A stretch of DNA of 64,000 nucleotides from Aminivibrio pyruvatiphilus (GCF_004366815.1 NZ_SORI01000001.1:310001-374000); one strand, 5' to 3'. Positions 52,346 to 61,735 are shown, counted from the stretch's first letter. Translations and numbers: made by a program. Notes: generated from the sequence alone by a model not told the origin.

Positions 52346-53051
52346 AGACCTCAACGTATACTACGGGGCCATTCATGCCGTCAAGGGAATTTCTCTCTCC
52401 ATCCCCAGGGGGAGCATCGTCACCCTCATCGGCGCCAATGGGGCGGGAAAGAGCAGCACCATCCGGGCAGTGGCGGGACTGGTGCGGAACGTCAAGGGAA
52501 AAATCGTCTACACCCCGCCTGAAGGAGAGCCGGTGAACCTCGTCGGGAAGGCTCCCGAGGAGATGGTGAAGCTTGGTATCGCCATGAGCCCTGAAGGCCG
52601 GCGGATCCTGCCCCATCTCACCGTGGAGGAAAACCTCCAGCTCGGCGCATTCATCAGGAATGACAGGGATGGTGTCGAGCGTGACCGGGATCATGTGTAC
52701 GAACTGTTCCCCCGGCTGAAGGAGCGCTCCTGGCAGAAAGGGGGAACCCTTTCCGGGGGTGAGCAGCAGATGCTCGCCGTAGGCCGGGCCCTCATGAGCC
52801 AGCCTCACCTGGTGATGCTCGACGAACCCTCCCTCGGGCTTGCCCCTCTTCTCGTCAAGGAAGTATTCGACATCATCGGGGAGATCAACGCCCTGGGCAA
52901 GACCGTCCTGCTGGTGGAGCAGAACGCCTTCGCGGCGCTCAAGATCGCATCCTACGCCTATATCCTGGAGGTCGGATCCATCGTCCTCGAGGGCAGGGGA
53001 GAGGATCTGCTCAAGGACAGCAGGGTGAAGGAGGCCTACCTCGGAGGCTGA
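52332..53051 (+). CDS. livF: Branched-chain amino acid ABC transporter ATPase LivF
   Basis: A 239-residue ATPase, the partner of LivG. Walker A is GANGAGKSSTI, the signature LSGGEQQMLAVGRALM, Walker B LVMLDEPSLGLAP, and the LivF block YGAIHAVKGISLSIPRG is at the start. It carries a short insert after Walker A (TPPEGEPVNLVGKAP) that is longer than in E. coli LivF. It ends the liv operon; a strong hairpin follows. Confidence 0.95.
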   Translation: MLKIEDLNVYYGAIHAVKGISLSIPRGSIVTLIGANGAGKSSTIRAVAGLVRNVKGKIVYTPPEGEPVNLVGKAPEEMVKLGIAMSPEGRRILPHLTVEENLQLGAFIRNDRDGVERDRDHVYELFPRLKERSWQKGGTLSGGEQQMLAVGRALMSQPHLVMLDEPSLGLAPLLVKEVFDIIGEINALGKTVLLVEQNAFAALKIASYAYILEVGSIVLEGRGEDLLKDSRVKEAYLGG

Positions 53052-53106
53052 CCGCCTGCAGGAAACGGCGGACCGGAAGCAGCGGCCCGCAGATGGTGTA
53101 AACCGC

Positions 53107-53145
53107 GGGAGTGCCGCCGGCAGAACGAAGACCGGCGGCACTCCC
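53107..53145 (+). terminator. Terminator after the liv operon
   Basis: A perfect 14-bp stem (GGGAGTGCCGCCGG and complement) with an 11-base loop, followed by CTTTGCC. The stem is very stable although the T-tract is short. Confidence 0.65.
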
Positions 53146-53243
53146 CTTTGCCTGAAGATGGAATGATAGCCCCGGCCAGTTGCCCTTTTGACGTCCCTAT
53201 ACTAGACTGTACGGTGAAAAGCCATTACAAGGAGGGTATGTCC

Positions 53244-53813
53244 GTGAGGAAGATTACCTGGAATATTCCCAACATATTAAGTCTTCTGAGGGTCTTTCTC
53301 GCTCCGCTGGTGCTTATCTTTCTTACCTTCAAGTTTACCTATCCGGTGTATACCGTGGAAGAGCTCGAGCTGAGGGTGACCTTCGGGGACATCCTCGCCG
53401 GAACGGTCTTCATCCTTGCCGCTCTCACCGACACAGCCGACGGCTACATCGCCAGGAAAAAAGGCATGGTGACCAACCTGGGCAAGTTCATCGACCCCGT
53501 GGCCGACAAGGTCCTCGTCATGGCCGCCCTTATCTCGCTGGTGGAGCTTCAGCGCATTCCGGCGTGGATCGTGGTGGTGATCCTCTCCCGGGATCTCATC
53601 GTCACCGGCGTCCGCATGGTCGCCGCCGCCGAAGGGGTCGTCATCGCCGCCTCCAGGGGAGGCAAGCTCAAGACGGTGTTCCAGATCGTGGCCATCTCCA
53701 TGCTCATTTTCAACCTTCCCTTCGGCATCGAGGTCATGTGGGCCGCCATGATCCTCACCGTGTGGTCCGGCATGGACTATCTCATCAAGGGAAAGAAGCT
53801 CTTCACCGACTGA
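53244..53813 (+). CDS. pgsA: CDP-diacylglycerol-glycerol-3-phosphate 3-phosphatidyltransferase PgsA
   Basis: PgsA makes phosphatidylglycerol phosphate, the precursor of phosphatidylglycerol and cardiolipin. The 189-residue membrane protein starts with WNIPNILSLLRVFLAPLV and has the CDP-alcohol phosphotransferase motif D-x2-DG-x2-AR-x8-G-x3-D-x3-D, seen as DTADGYIARKKG and FIDPVADKVL. I start at the GTG at 53244, 8 bases after AAGGAGG; the ATG at 53238 is too close to that site. Confidence 0.94.
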   Translation: MRKITWNIPNILSLLRVFLAPLVLIFLTFKFTYPVYTVEELELRVTFGDILAGTVFILAALTDTADGYIARKKGMVTNLGKFIDPVADKVLVMAALISLVELQRIPAWIVVVILSRDLIVTGVRMVAAAEGVVIAASRGGKLKTVFQIVAISMLIFNLPFGIEVMWAAMILTVWSGMDYLIKGKKLFTD

Positions 53814-53844
53814 ATACCCTTCCGTCCTTTTCCGCCGAAATACT

Positions 53845-53874
53845 TTGACCCCGTGCACTCCCAGAGCATATAAT
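53845..53874 (+). promoter_or_regulatory. Sigma-70 type promoter for secA
   Basis: TTGACC (53845-53850) and a perfect TATAAT (53869-53874) are 18 bp apart, about 70 bp before the secA ATG. Confidence 0.7.
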
Positions 53875-53942
53875 GTCCGGGTGTGAAGCGCCGTGGAAAA
53901 GAACCGCCTCCCCACGGCTGATCTTTCTTTTGAGGTGACGTC

Positions 53943-56612
53943 ATGCTCGATAAACTGAAAAAAGTCCTGGGCCTCGACCCCAACGACCGGGCGCTGAAAC
54001 GCTACAGGGAAAAGGCGGAGGAAATCAACCTCCTCGAACCCGAAACGTCGGCCCTGACGGACGAAGAACTCAGGAACAGGGGGCCGGAGTTCAGGCGGCG
54101 CCTTGAAAACGGAGAGTCCGCCGATGATCTTCTCCCCGAGGTTTTCGCCGTAGTCCGTGAGGTCTCGAAACGGACCATCGGGCTCCGCCACTTCGATGTC
54201 CAGCTCATGGGCGGAATGGCCCTCCACGAGGGAAAAATCACGGAGATGAAGACCGGAGAAGGCAAGACCCTGGTGGCCACCCTGGCGGTGGTGCTGAACG
54301 CCCTCTCCGGCAAGGGCGTCCACGTAGTCACGGTGAACGACTACCTCGCCCGGCGGGACGCCGAATGGATGGGACCCATATACTCCTTCCTCGGCCTCAC
54401 GGTGGGTGTCATTTACGCCTACATGGACCAGGAGGAGCGGTTCGCCGCCTACCGGGCCGACATCACCTACGGAACGAACAGCGAGTTCGGCTTCGACTAC
54501 CTGAGGGACAACATGGCCACCTCGGAGGAGTATCTCGTCCAGCGGGGACATTCCTACTGCATCGTGGACGAGGTGGACTCCATCCTCATCGACGAGGCGA
54601 GGACCCCCCTGATCATTTCCGGTCCCTCCGACGACAACGTGGATATGTACACCCTGTCCGACAAAGTAGCCCGGCAGCTCCGGGAAGGGCGGGACTACGA
54701 GAAGGACGAGAAGGAACGGAACGTGGCCATGACGGAAGCGGGCATCGCCAGGTGCGAGGAGATCCTGAAGATGCCGGAACTCTTCTCCGACGCCGCCCAC
54801 TCGGACCTCGCCCACAGGATAGTCCAGGCACTCAAGGCCCACGTCCTCTTCCAGAGGGACGTCCATTACGTGGTGAAGGACGGGGAAATCCTCATCGTCG
54901 ACGAATTCACCGGCAGGCTCATGGTGGGACGGCGGTATTCCGACGGGCTCCACCAGGCCATCGAGGCCAAGGAAGGAGTCAAGGTGGGCAGGGAGAGCCA
55001 GACCCTTGCCACCATCACCCTTCAGAACTACTTCCGCATGTACCGCAAGCTGGCGGGAATGACGGGTACGGCGGCAACCGAGGCCGAGGAATTCAAGGAG
55101 ATCTACGGTCTCGAAGTCATCGTGGTCCCCACCAACGTGGACATGATAAGGAACGACAACCCCGACGCCATCTACCGCACTGTGACGGAAAAATTCGCCG
55201 CCGTGGCCGACGAGATACAGGAGTCCCACACCCGGGGCTGCCCCGTTCTCGTGGGAACCACCTCCATAGAAAATTCCGAGAGGATCAGCAGGCTGCTGAA
55301 GGCCCGGAAGATTCCCCACCAGGTGCTGAACGCCAAGCACCACGAGAGAGAAGCCCAGATCGTGGCCCAGGCGGGGCACATGGGTGCCGTCACGGTGGCC
55401 ACCAACATGGCGGGCCGCGGAACGGACATTCTTCTCGGCGGCAATCCGGAGTTCCTTGCCAGGGAAGCCCTCAGGTCCGATAATCCCGACCCCTCGAAAG
55501 AACAGGAAGTGCACGCCTCCCTCCTTGCGAAGTTCCGTGAGCAGTGCCGTGCGGAACGGGACAGGGTAAAGGAACTCGGCGGCCTGAAGATCATCGGCAC
55601 CGAGCGCCATGAGGCCCGGCGGATCGACAACCAGCTCCGCGGACGGGCGGGCCGCCAGGGAGATCCAGGTTCGAGCCGGTTCTACCTTTCCCTGGAGGAT
55701 GACCTTCTCCGTCTCTTCGGCTCGGAGAGGATCCAGGGGCTGATGGAGAAGCTGGGAATGGAGGAGGGGGAGTCCATCGAACACCCCCTTCTCACCAAGG
55801 CCATCGCCTCCGCCCAGAAAAAGGTGGAGGAGATGCACTTCGACATACGGAAGCAGCTTCTCGCCTACGACAACGTGATGAACCGCCAGCGCGAGGCAGT
55901 TTACGCCGAAAGGCAGCAGATCCTGAGTGACGGCAGCATCGTTGACCACGTCTGGGAAGTGATCGACGGCGTGGTGGAGGATATCCTGGAGAAGTACTTC
56001 CCCGAAGAAGGGGAGTCCGACCCGGGAAGGGCCCAGGCCAGGCTGAAGGCCATTTTCGGGCCCGGCCTCGAGAACCATCTTGAGGGAGTTGACAACCCCA
56101 GGGACATGCTCGGGCGGAAGGACGGCCTGAAGGAGGAGATCCGGGGCCGCTTCCTCCGCAAGGTGGAAACTCTCGGCGAGGAAGAGGGCGGGGCTCTTCT
56201 CAGGTTCCTCATCCTCCACACCCTTGACAGCGGCTGGAAGGACCATCTGCTGGCCATGGACGAACTGCGCAGGGGAATCGGCCTCAGGGCCATAGGCCAG
56301 AAGGATCCCCTTCTGGAGTACCAGTTTGAATCCTACAACCTGTTCCAGGGAATGATGGAGCGGGTCAGGGAATCGGTGGCCGAGCTCGCCTTCAGGGTCC
56401 GTGTGGTGTCCGACACGGGCAGGGGCGGTTCCCCTGAGCGGAGGGAGAGCCGGGAATTTGTCCTTCCCTTCGGGGGGAGTGCTGAACAGCCCGAACCAAG
56501 GGGAGAAGGTCCCCGGCAGCCGGTGAAAAAAGGCCCCAAAGTGGGACGGAACGATCCCTGCCCCTGCGGCAGCGGAAAAAAATACAAGCATTGCTGCGGC
56601 GCCGGCAAGTAG
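53943..56612 (+). CDS. secA: Preprotein translocase ATPase SecA
   Basis: SecA drives secretory proteins through SecYEG. The 889-residue protein has EMKTGEGKTLVATL (Walker A) near residue 100, VDEVDSILIDEARTPLI, the TNMAGRGTDILLGG block near 487, RGRAGRQGDPGSS, and a C-terminal zinc motif CPCGSGKKYKHCC. The length is typical. It has its own promoter, separate from pgsA. Confidence 0.98.
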   Translation: MLDKLKKVLGLDPNDRALKRYREKAEEINLLEPETSALTDEELRNRGPEFRRRLENGESADDLLPEVFAVVREVSKRTIGLRHFDVQLMGGMALHEGKITEMKTGEGKTLVATLAVVLNALSGKGVHVVTVNDYLARRDAEWMGPIYSFLGLTVGVIYAYMDQEERFAAYRADITYGTNSEFGFDYLRDNMATSEEYLVQRGHSYCIVDEVDSILIDEARTPLIISGPSDDNVDMYTLSDKVARQLREGRDYEKDEKERNVAMTEAGIARCEEILKMPELFSDAAHSDLAHRIVQALKAHVLFQRDVHYVVKDGEILIVDEFTGRLMVGRRYSDGLHQAIEAKEGVKVGRESQTLATITLQNYFRMYRKLAGMTGTAATEAEEFKEIYGLEVIVVPTNVDMIRNDNPDAIYRTVTEKFAAVADEIQESHTRGCPVLVGTTSIENSERISRLLKARKIPHQVLNAKHHEREAQIVAQAGHMGAVTVATNMAGRGTDILLGGNPEFLAREALRSDNPDPSKEQEVHASLLAKFREQCRAERDRVKELGGLKIIGTERHEARRIDNQLRGRAGRQGDPGSSRFYLSLEDDLLRLFGSERIQGLMEKLGMEEGESIEHPLLTKAIASAQKKVEEMHFDIRKQLLAYDNVMNRQREAVYAERQQILSDGSIVDHVWEVIDGVVEDILEKYFPEEGESDPGRAQARLKAIFGPGLENHLEGVDNPRDMLGRKDGLKEEIRGRFLRKVETLGEEEGGALLRFLILHTLDSGWKDHLLAMDELRRGIGLRAIGQKDPLLEYQFESYNLFQGMMERVRESVAELAFRVRVVSDTGRGGSPERRESREFVLPFGGSAEQPEPRGEGPRQPVKKGPKVGRNDPCPCGSGKKYKHCCGAGK

Positions 56613-56640
56613 GTTGGGGCGCGGGGAAGGGGATGGAAGT

Positions 56641-58479
56641 ATGACACAGAAGATCAGAAGAGGCTATCCCGGAGCTGTTCCGTTTTTTGCCGCCCTTCTC
56701 CTGGCGGTATTCTTCGCGGGAGGGACTGTTGCCTACGGGGCCGCTCCGGCGCTGAACATCCCCAGGATGATCCAGGAATGCCCCCACTTCTCGGACCACC
56801 CCGGGAGCGATGGGGTGATCTGGCTGAAGGACTCCGAGTATTCCCTCGTCGCCGACGGCTCCATGACGAGGAAGACCACCATGGTCATCCTCGCCCGCCG
56901 GGGGATCGACGACCGCTGGACCCGCTGGAGCATCCCCGTTCCCGGGGGCGGCACCGCCGAGGTGCTCTCCGCGGCGCTGTACGACCCGGGGTCGGGACGG
57001 ATTCTGAGCCCGGTTCTTCCGAGGAAGGGCGAAGTGAACGGCATCGCCTTTACCGAGGTTCTTTTCCCGGACATACAGGATGAGTTCATCATCGTCCTTT
57101 CCCTGCGGGAAGTCCTCCCGAAGCGGTTCGCCGTGGAGGATTCGCTGTGGATCAACGAATCGCTCCCCCTCTGGGAACAGAAGATCACTGTGAACGTTCC
57201 CGCCGGAATGGAGCTTTCAGTGGTCTCCGAAGGAGCGGGCGAGCCCCGCCGGGAGAAGGCCGCCGGGGGCGAGCGGCACACCTGGCAGGTAGTGAACAGC
57301 CCGGCATGGAGCGGGCGGACCCTCAAAAGCGACGACCGGGATTTTCTCTCCTTCAGCACACGAAAAGGGACGGAAGCCCTGGCGAGGTACCTGGGCGCCA
57401 TGGAGACACTTCTTGTGCCCCAGCCTCCTGCGGCGGTCCAAAGTATTATTGATCAAAGCAATAAGCTGAAGGCGGGGCAGGGGCTCATCGACTGGATGAA
57501 CCGGGCCCCGGGATTCGCCCAGGGATTTCCTCCCTCCTTCGTCCGGCCGGACATCCCCGGAGAAGGCCCCTGGACCGACTGGGAGAAGGTCCTTCTCCTG
57601 CACCGGTGGATCCGGAAGGCCGGATGGGAGAGCAGGCTGCACTGGCTGGCCGCCCACCCCTTCGACCAGCTCTCGCCTGCTCCTGAAGCTGCGGTGATCC
57701 GTCCCGTGGTGGAGCTCAACATCTCCGGGATTTCCCCCTTCTTCTGCGATCTCGGGCAGGGCAGCAGCCCCAACGAGACGCCGCCGTCCCTCTGGGGCAA
57801 GCACATCTACACGGCCTCGGGCAGCGGACTCCAGGGACGGACCGTCTCCGGGAGCACCGCCGCCGAGCACCGGCTCTCCGTGGAGTGGGTGCTTGACCTT
57901 GACGTGAACGGGGTTGCCTCGGGGAAGGCGGATATCCTCGTCCGCAACGGATGGGTCGGCTTTTTCTTCCCGGGGGGGACGCCGACGGAACAGTCCATGG
58001 GCCGGCTCGCGGCGGAGCTGTTCCCTGGAATGCGCTTCCCGGCCGGGAGCGCATCCTTCACCCCCATCAAGTACGGCTGGAAGGTCACCCTTCCCGCCGA
58101 GCCCAGGCAGTCCATCGTGAGCGGAGGGGCCATGCTCGTTCCCTTCCCCGGGGCGACGCCGCCGTGGCTCGGAGACCTGGGGAGATCCTCCGGCGAATAC
58201 CGGATGCGCTTCCCCTTCGTGGTGGAGCAGAGCTTCACCCTGAAACTCCCCCCGAAATCCGATGTGGTCATGATGCCTTCGTCGGTGAACAGGGCGCTCG
58301 ACAGGGTAAAATACGAGGAATCCGTGTACCACAACAAGCGGCGGAACACCCTGTCCGCCGGGGCGAAAATCGTCCTCAGCACGGACGCGGTAAACGACAG
58401 CGTGGGAAGGGGCCTGGCCGAATCGGTTCAGCGATGGATGGCCTATGCTTCCAAAACCCTTCCCCTGCGGGTTAAATAG
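56641..58479 (+). CDS. DUF3857-like exported protein with degenerate transglutaminase-like region
   Basis: A 612-residue protein with a signal segment (about residues 13-38). Residues 60-230 resemble DUF3857: SEYSLVADGSMTRKTTMV, then a paired-strand region with RWSIPVPGGGTAEVLSAALY. A middle region (about 300-400, WEKVLLLHRWIRKAGWESRL and FFCDLGQGSS) looks like the transglutaminase fold that usually follows DUF3857, but the catalytic Cys-His-Asp set is not evident. The C-terminus is beta-rich. It probably lies outside the cytoplasmic membrane, and its function is unknown. I use the ATG at 56641 with GGAAG just upstream. Confidence 0.7.
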   Translation: MTQKIRRGYPGAVPFFAALLLAVFFAGGTVAYGAAPALNIPRMIQECPHFSDHPGSDGVIWLKDSEYSLVADGSMTRKTTMVILARRGIDDRWTRWSIPVPGGGTAEVLSAALYDPGSGRILSPVLPRKGEVNGIAFTEVLFPDIQDEFIIVLSLREVLPKRFAVEDSLWINESLPLWEQKITVNVPAGMELSVVSEGAGEPRREKAAGGERHTWQVVNSPAWSGRTLKSDDRDFLSFSTRKGTEALARYLGAMETLLVPQPPAAVQSIIDQSNKLKAGQGLIDWMNRAPGFAQGFPPSFVRPDIPGEGPWTDWEKVLLLHRWIRKAGWESRLHWLAAHPFDQLSPAPEAAVIRPVVELNISGISPFFCDLGQGSSPNETPPSLWGKHIYTASGSGLQGRTVSGSTAAEHRLSVEWVLDLDVNGVASGKADILVRNGWVGFFFPGGTPTEQSMGRLAAELFPGMRFPAGSASFTPIKYGWKVTLPAEPRQSIVSGGAMLVPFPGATPPWLGDLGRSSGEYRMRFPFVVEQSFTLKLPPKSDVVMMPSSVNRALDRVKYEESVYHNKRRNTLSAGAKIVLSTDAVNDSVGRGLAESVQRWMAYASKTLPLRVK

Positions 58480-58508
58480 TCTCAGAGATTTTGTGGAGGT
58501 GTCGGTGT

Positions 58509-60185
58509 ATGGGTGATGTTACGGCAACCCTTCGGCGTATCGTCGAGGGAGCCCTTCGGGAGGTCGCGGAGGAAAAGGGTCTTTCCGTTTCCGGGCTGCC
58601 CGAAATAGCGTTCGAGAAACCGAAGCGGGAAAACCAGGGGGATCTTTCCACCAACTGCGCCATGCAGATGAGCAGGCATTTCGGAGAAAAGCCCCTGGCG
58701 CTGGCCGAAAAAATAGTGGCACGGCTCTCCTCCGATCCCTACCTGGAAAAGGTCGAGACGGCAGGGCCCGGGTTCATCAACTTTTTCCTCTCGTCCCGGT
58801 GGATGGGGGAGGCTCTTGCCGAGATCCTCGGCCGCGGGAAGGTCTACGGTTCGTCAGACCTCGGCGGAGGCAGGCGGGTCCAGGTGGAATTCGTGAGCGC
58901 CAACCCCACCGGTCCCCTGCATGTGGGGCACGGACGCGGCGCCGCCGTGGGCGACATCATCGCCAATATCCTGAAGTTCACAGGCTGGGATGTGCAGCGG
59001 GAATACTACATCAACGACGCGGGGCTCCAGATGGATATTCTCGGACGTTCCACCCAGTCGCGCTACTTCGAGATCGCCGGCAGTCCGGAGAAGGCCCCCT
59101 TCCCGTCGGACGGGTACAAGGGCGGCTACATATACGACATCGCCGGAGCGGTGAGGGAGCGCGAGGGCGACCGTTTTCTTTCCCTTCCCCCCGAGGAGAG
59201 CCTTCCCTTCTTCAAGACTTTCGCCGCCGATACCATCCTCACCACCATCAGGAAGGACCTCGCCGACTTCGGGGTGGCCTTCGACGTGTGGTTCTCCGAG
59301 AAGAGCCTGTATGAGCGGGATCTCGTCCCCTCGGCCATGGAAACCCTGAAAACCCGCGGCTTCGCTTTCGAGCAGGACGGCGCCCTCTGGTTCAAGTCCA
59401 CCGACTTCACCGACGAGAAGGACCGGGTGCTCATCCGCAGCAACGGCGTCCCCACCTACTTCGCCTCCGATATCACCTACCACAAGGAAAAATTCGACAG
59501 GGGCTTCGACCGGGTCATTGACATCTGGGGCGCGGACCATCACGGCTACGTTCCCAGGATGAAGGCGGGAGTGGAATCCCTCGGAAGGAACTCCGAAGAC
59601 CTGGACGTCCTTCTGATCCAGTTCGTGAACCTGCTCCGGGACGGTCAGCAGGTGGCCATGTCGACCCGTTCGGGCGAGTTCGTCACTCTCCGTGACGTGA
59701 TGGACGAGGTCGGCGTCGACGCCACCAGGTTCTTTTTCGTTATGCGCCGGAGCGATTCCCATCTCGACTTCGACCTCGAACTGGCGAAGCAGGCCTCCAA
59801 CGACAATCCGGTTTATTACGTCCAGTACGCCCACGCCAGGATATGCAGCGTTCTCCGGGAGGCGGAAGCCAGGGGGATCGCCGTGCCTTCAGGAGCGGAT
59901 GTTCCGGAGGGTATTTTTGCCGCCGACGAGGAGAAAAAACTCCTCTCCAGGCTCGCTGATTTCCCGAAGGAGGCCGAAAAGGCATCGAAGGATCTGGCCC
60001 CCCACATCCTGGTGAACTACGTCTCGGACCTTGCCGGGGACTTCCACTCCTTCTACAACGCCCACAGGGTGCTCGGCGAGGAAGAGCAGGTGATGAAGGC
60101 CAGGCTGCTCCTGATGCAGGCCGCCGGCACGGTTATTTCCACCGTTCTGGGCCTCCTCGGCGTGGCGGCACCGGAGAGGATGTAA
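58509..60185 (+). CDS. argS: Arginyl-tRNA synthetase
   Basis: A class I synthetase of 558 residues. NPTGPLHVGHGRGAAVGD near residue 135 contains the HIGH motif (HVGH); a canonical KMSKS is replaced by the degenerate AMSTRSGEFV, as in many ArgS. The N-terminal Add-1 domain has ENQGDLSTNCAM and the C-terminal anticodon domain VQYAHARICSVL. I use the ATG at 58509 with GGAGG 9 bases upstream. Confidence 0.96.
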   Translation: MGDVTATLRRIVEGALREVAEEKGLSVSGLPEIAFEKPKRENQGDLSTNCAMQMSRHFGEKPLALAEKIVARLSSDPYLEKVETAGPGFINFFLSSRWMGEALAEILGRGKVYGSSDLGGGRRVQVEFVSANPTGPLHVGHGRGAAVGDIIANILKFTGWDVQREYYINDAGLQMDILGRSTQSRYFEIAGSPEKAPFPSDGYKGGYIYDIAGAVREREGDRFLSLPPEESLPFFKTFAADTILTTIRKDLADFGVAFDVWFSEKSLYERDLVPSAMETLKTRGFAFEQDGALWFKSTDFTDEKDRVLIRSNGVPTYFASDITYHKEKFDRGFDRVIDIWGADHHGYVPRMKAGVESLGRNSEDLDVLLIQFVNLLRDGQQVAMSTRSGEFVTLRDVMDEVGVDATRFFFVMRRSDSHLDFDLELAKQASNDNPVYYVQYAHARICSVLREAEARGIAVPSGADVPEGIFAADEEKKLLSRLADFPKEAEKASKDLAPHILVNYVSDLAGDFHSFYNAHRVLGEEEQVMKARLLLMQAAGTVISTVLGLLGVAAPERM

Positions 60186-60186
60186 T

Positions 60187-60489
60187 GTGCTCCGGCTCAG
60201 GTGGATACTCCTTGCTGCCGTAGTGTCCCTTTTCTCGGCGATCATGGGGACGGCCTACTTCCTGGAATTCCGGAAGATAGGCCGCCTCACGGAGCTGGCG
60301 GACGAAAGGATGGCGGTGCTTGTCTCCATGAGCCGGTCGGTCCAGGAGCTCCGGGAAAAGGTGGCCTTTTATAATACCCCCGAGGGGGTGGCCCACCTTG
60401 CGCGGGAGCAGTACAACCTTTCCTTTCCGGGAGAGATGGTGTTCAAGATAGAAGTGAAGAAGAATTCCTTGCCTCAGGAGAAGCGATAG
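60187..60489 (+). CDS. FtsB/DivIC-like septum formation initiator
   Basis: A 100-residue single-pass protein: one membrane segment (about residues 6-26), then a Leu/Glu/Arg coiled coil, and VAHLAREQYNLSFPGEMVF, the conserved end of the FtsB/DivIC family. These proteins link FtsQ/DivIB and FtsL in the divisome. The GTG start is 1 bp after the argS stop. The promoter of the next operon starts inside its 3' end. Confidence 0.88.
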   Translation: MLRLRWILLAAVVSLFSAIMGTAYFLEFRKIGRLTELADERMAVLVSMSRSVQELREKVAFYNTPEGVAHLAREQYNLSFPGEMVFKIEVKKNSLPQEKR

Positions 60490-60497
60490 GGTATAAT
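60469..60497 (+). promoter_or_regulatory. Promoter of rpsF-ssb-rpsR
   Basis: TTGCCT (60469-60474) and a perfect TATAAT (60492-60497) are 17 bp apart. It gives a leader of about 65 bases before rpsF. Confidence 0.75.
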
Positions 60498-60517
60498 TCC
60501 GGGGCAAGTTTTTCCCT

Positions 60518-60538
60518 GCCCTTTCCTCGGGAAGGGGC
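60518..60538 (+). promoter_or_regulatory. Leader hairpin before rpsF
   Basis: A 9-bp stem, with one G-U pair, and a UCG loop lies in the leader RNA of rpsF. In many bacteria the S6-S18 complex binds a structure at this place to control its own operon; I do not see the exact known motif, so this is a candidate only. Confidence 0.4.
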
Positions 60539-60568
60539 CAAAAGTCCAAAGGGAGGAGGTGAAGGAAC

Positions 60569-60853
60569 GTGCGGCCATATGAAATGATGGTGCTTGTGAG
60601 CGCCGAGATCGAGGATCCGAAGGAAGAGATCGCGAAGATCGAGGAGGTCGTGCGCAATCTTGGCGGAGAGGTGGCCAAGACCGATTTCTGGGGGAAAAGG
60701 CGTCTTGCCTATCCCATCGACAAGAAAACGGAAGGATTTTACGCCGTGTGCAATTTTTCGCTCAACCCGGACCAGCTCGTTGAGCTCAACCGTGTTCTTG
60801 GACTGCGCCCGAATGTCTATCGTCAGATGACAGTCCGTCTTGACGAAAAATAA
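60569..60853 (+). CDS. rpsF: 30S ribosomal protein S6
   Basis: A 94-residue protein with RPYEMMVLVSAEIED at the start and WGKRRLAYPIDKKTEGFYAV in the middle, both typical of S6. S6 binds the 30S subunit as a dimer with S18, encoded two genes on. The start is GTG, with GGGAGGAGGTGAAGG upstream offering several pairing options. Confidence 0.97.
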   Translation: MRPYEMMVLVSAEIEDPKEEIAKIEEVVRNLGGEVAKTDFWGKRRLAYPIDKKTEGFYAVCNFSLNPDQLVELNRVLGLRPNVYRQMTVRLDEK

Positions 60854-60865
60854 GGAGGCAGCGCC

Positions 60866-61354
60866 GTGGCGAGAGGATTTAACAAGGTCATTCTGATGGG
60901 CAACCTTGCCCGGGATCCCGAGATACGCTATTCAGTGGACAAACGGGCCATGGCCCGTTTTGCCGTGGCAGTGAACAATACCTGGAAGGACAGGAACGGC
61001 GAACTGCAGGAGAGTGTTGATTTCATTCCCGTGGTCGTCTGGGGACCTGCCGCTGAAAACTGCGAGCGGTATCTCAAGAAGGGCAGCCCCGTTCTCGTGG
61101 AAGGCCGGATCCAGGTCCGGAGCTACGAGGCGAAGGATGGCTCCGGAAAACGGTACGCCACAGATGTCGTCGCCTCGGGGGTGACGTTCCTCGGGTCGAA
61201 GCGGCAGGATGATTCCCCATCCGGTTCCTTCGGCGACGACGAGGGGTATGGAGACAGCGTCCGCAAGGACCGCCGCTTCGGCTCCCAGGACGAGGACTTC
61301 CCCATGGATATTTCCGAGGTGCGGAACGAAGAGGATGCGGACATCCCCTTCTAG
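60866..61354 (+). CDS. ssb: Single-stranded DNA-binding protein
   Basis: A 162-residue SSB: OB fold beginning FNKVILMGNLARDPEIRYS, a Gly/Ser/Asp-rich linker from about residue 110, and the acidic tip DADIPF that contacts partner proteins. The GTG start has AAGGAGG upstream. The order rpsF-ssb-rpsR is the standard arrangement. Confidence 0.97.
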   Translation: MARGFNKVILMGNLARDPEIRYSVDKRAMARFAVAVNNTWKDRNGELQESVDFIPVVVWGPAAENCERYLKKGSPVLVEGRIQVRSYEAKDGSGKRYATDVVASGVTFLGSKRQDDSPSGSFGDDEGYGDSVRKDRRFGSQDEDFPMDISEVRNEEDADIPF

Positions 61355-61387
61355 CAGAGAGGTTTTTTTGAAGGAGGGCAGTGCACA

Positions 61388-61672
61388 ATGGCTGTGAATG
61401 AAGGCAGAGGCGAAGGCAGAGGACCCGGCGGCCCCGGAGGCCGCGGCGGCCGGAGAGGCGGAAAGCGCCGGCCGAAGGTATGTTTCTTCTGCGTGGACAA
61501 AATAGAGCACGTGGATTACAAAGATGTTGAAAAGCTCCGCAAGTACGTCAGCGAACGGGGAAAGATCATGCCCCGCCGCGTGACCGGAAACTGCGCGAAG
61601 CACCAGCGCCAGCTTACGGAGGCGATCAAGCGGGCAAGATACATGGCCCTTCTCCCCTTCTCCGTGGAGTAA
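61388..61672 (+). CDS. rpsR: 30S ribosomal protein S18
   Basis: A 94-residue protein with a Gly/Arg-rich N-terminal extension (about 25 residues) before the core [16 protein letters not shown] and [18 protein letters not shown]. Most S18 proteins are about 75 residues, so the tail is an addition. The N-terminal MAVNE allows the Ala acetylation by RimI known in E. coli. A hairpin follows. Confidence 0.97.
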   Translation: MAVNEGRGEGRGPGGPGGRGGRRGGKRRPKVCFFCVDKIEHVDYKDVEKLRKYVSERGKIMPRRVTGNCAKHQRQLTEAIKRARYMALLPFSVE

Positions 61673-61704
61673 GGCTTCGCAGCGCAACGACGTTCTTTTT
61701 CGGG

Positions 61705-61735
61705 GGAGGAGCCCAGCTTCTCCTCCGAAATTTTT
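61705..61735 (+). terminator. Terminator after rpsR
   Basis: Stem GGAGGAG (61705-61711) and CTCCTCC (61720-61726), loop CCCAGCTT, followed by GAAATTTTT; flanking TTTC/GAAA can extend the stem across a bulge. Confidence 0.65.

Noticed and set aside
53277-56591. 1104-residue open frame antisense to pgsA and secA
   Set aside because: It is a high-G+C mirror frame rich in His, Gly and Val with no recognisable domain; secA and pgsA are certain on the other strand.
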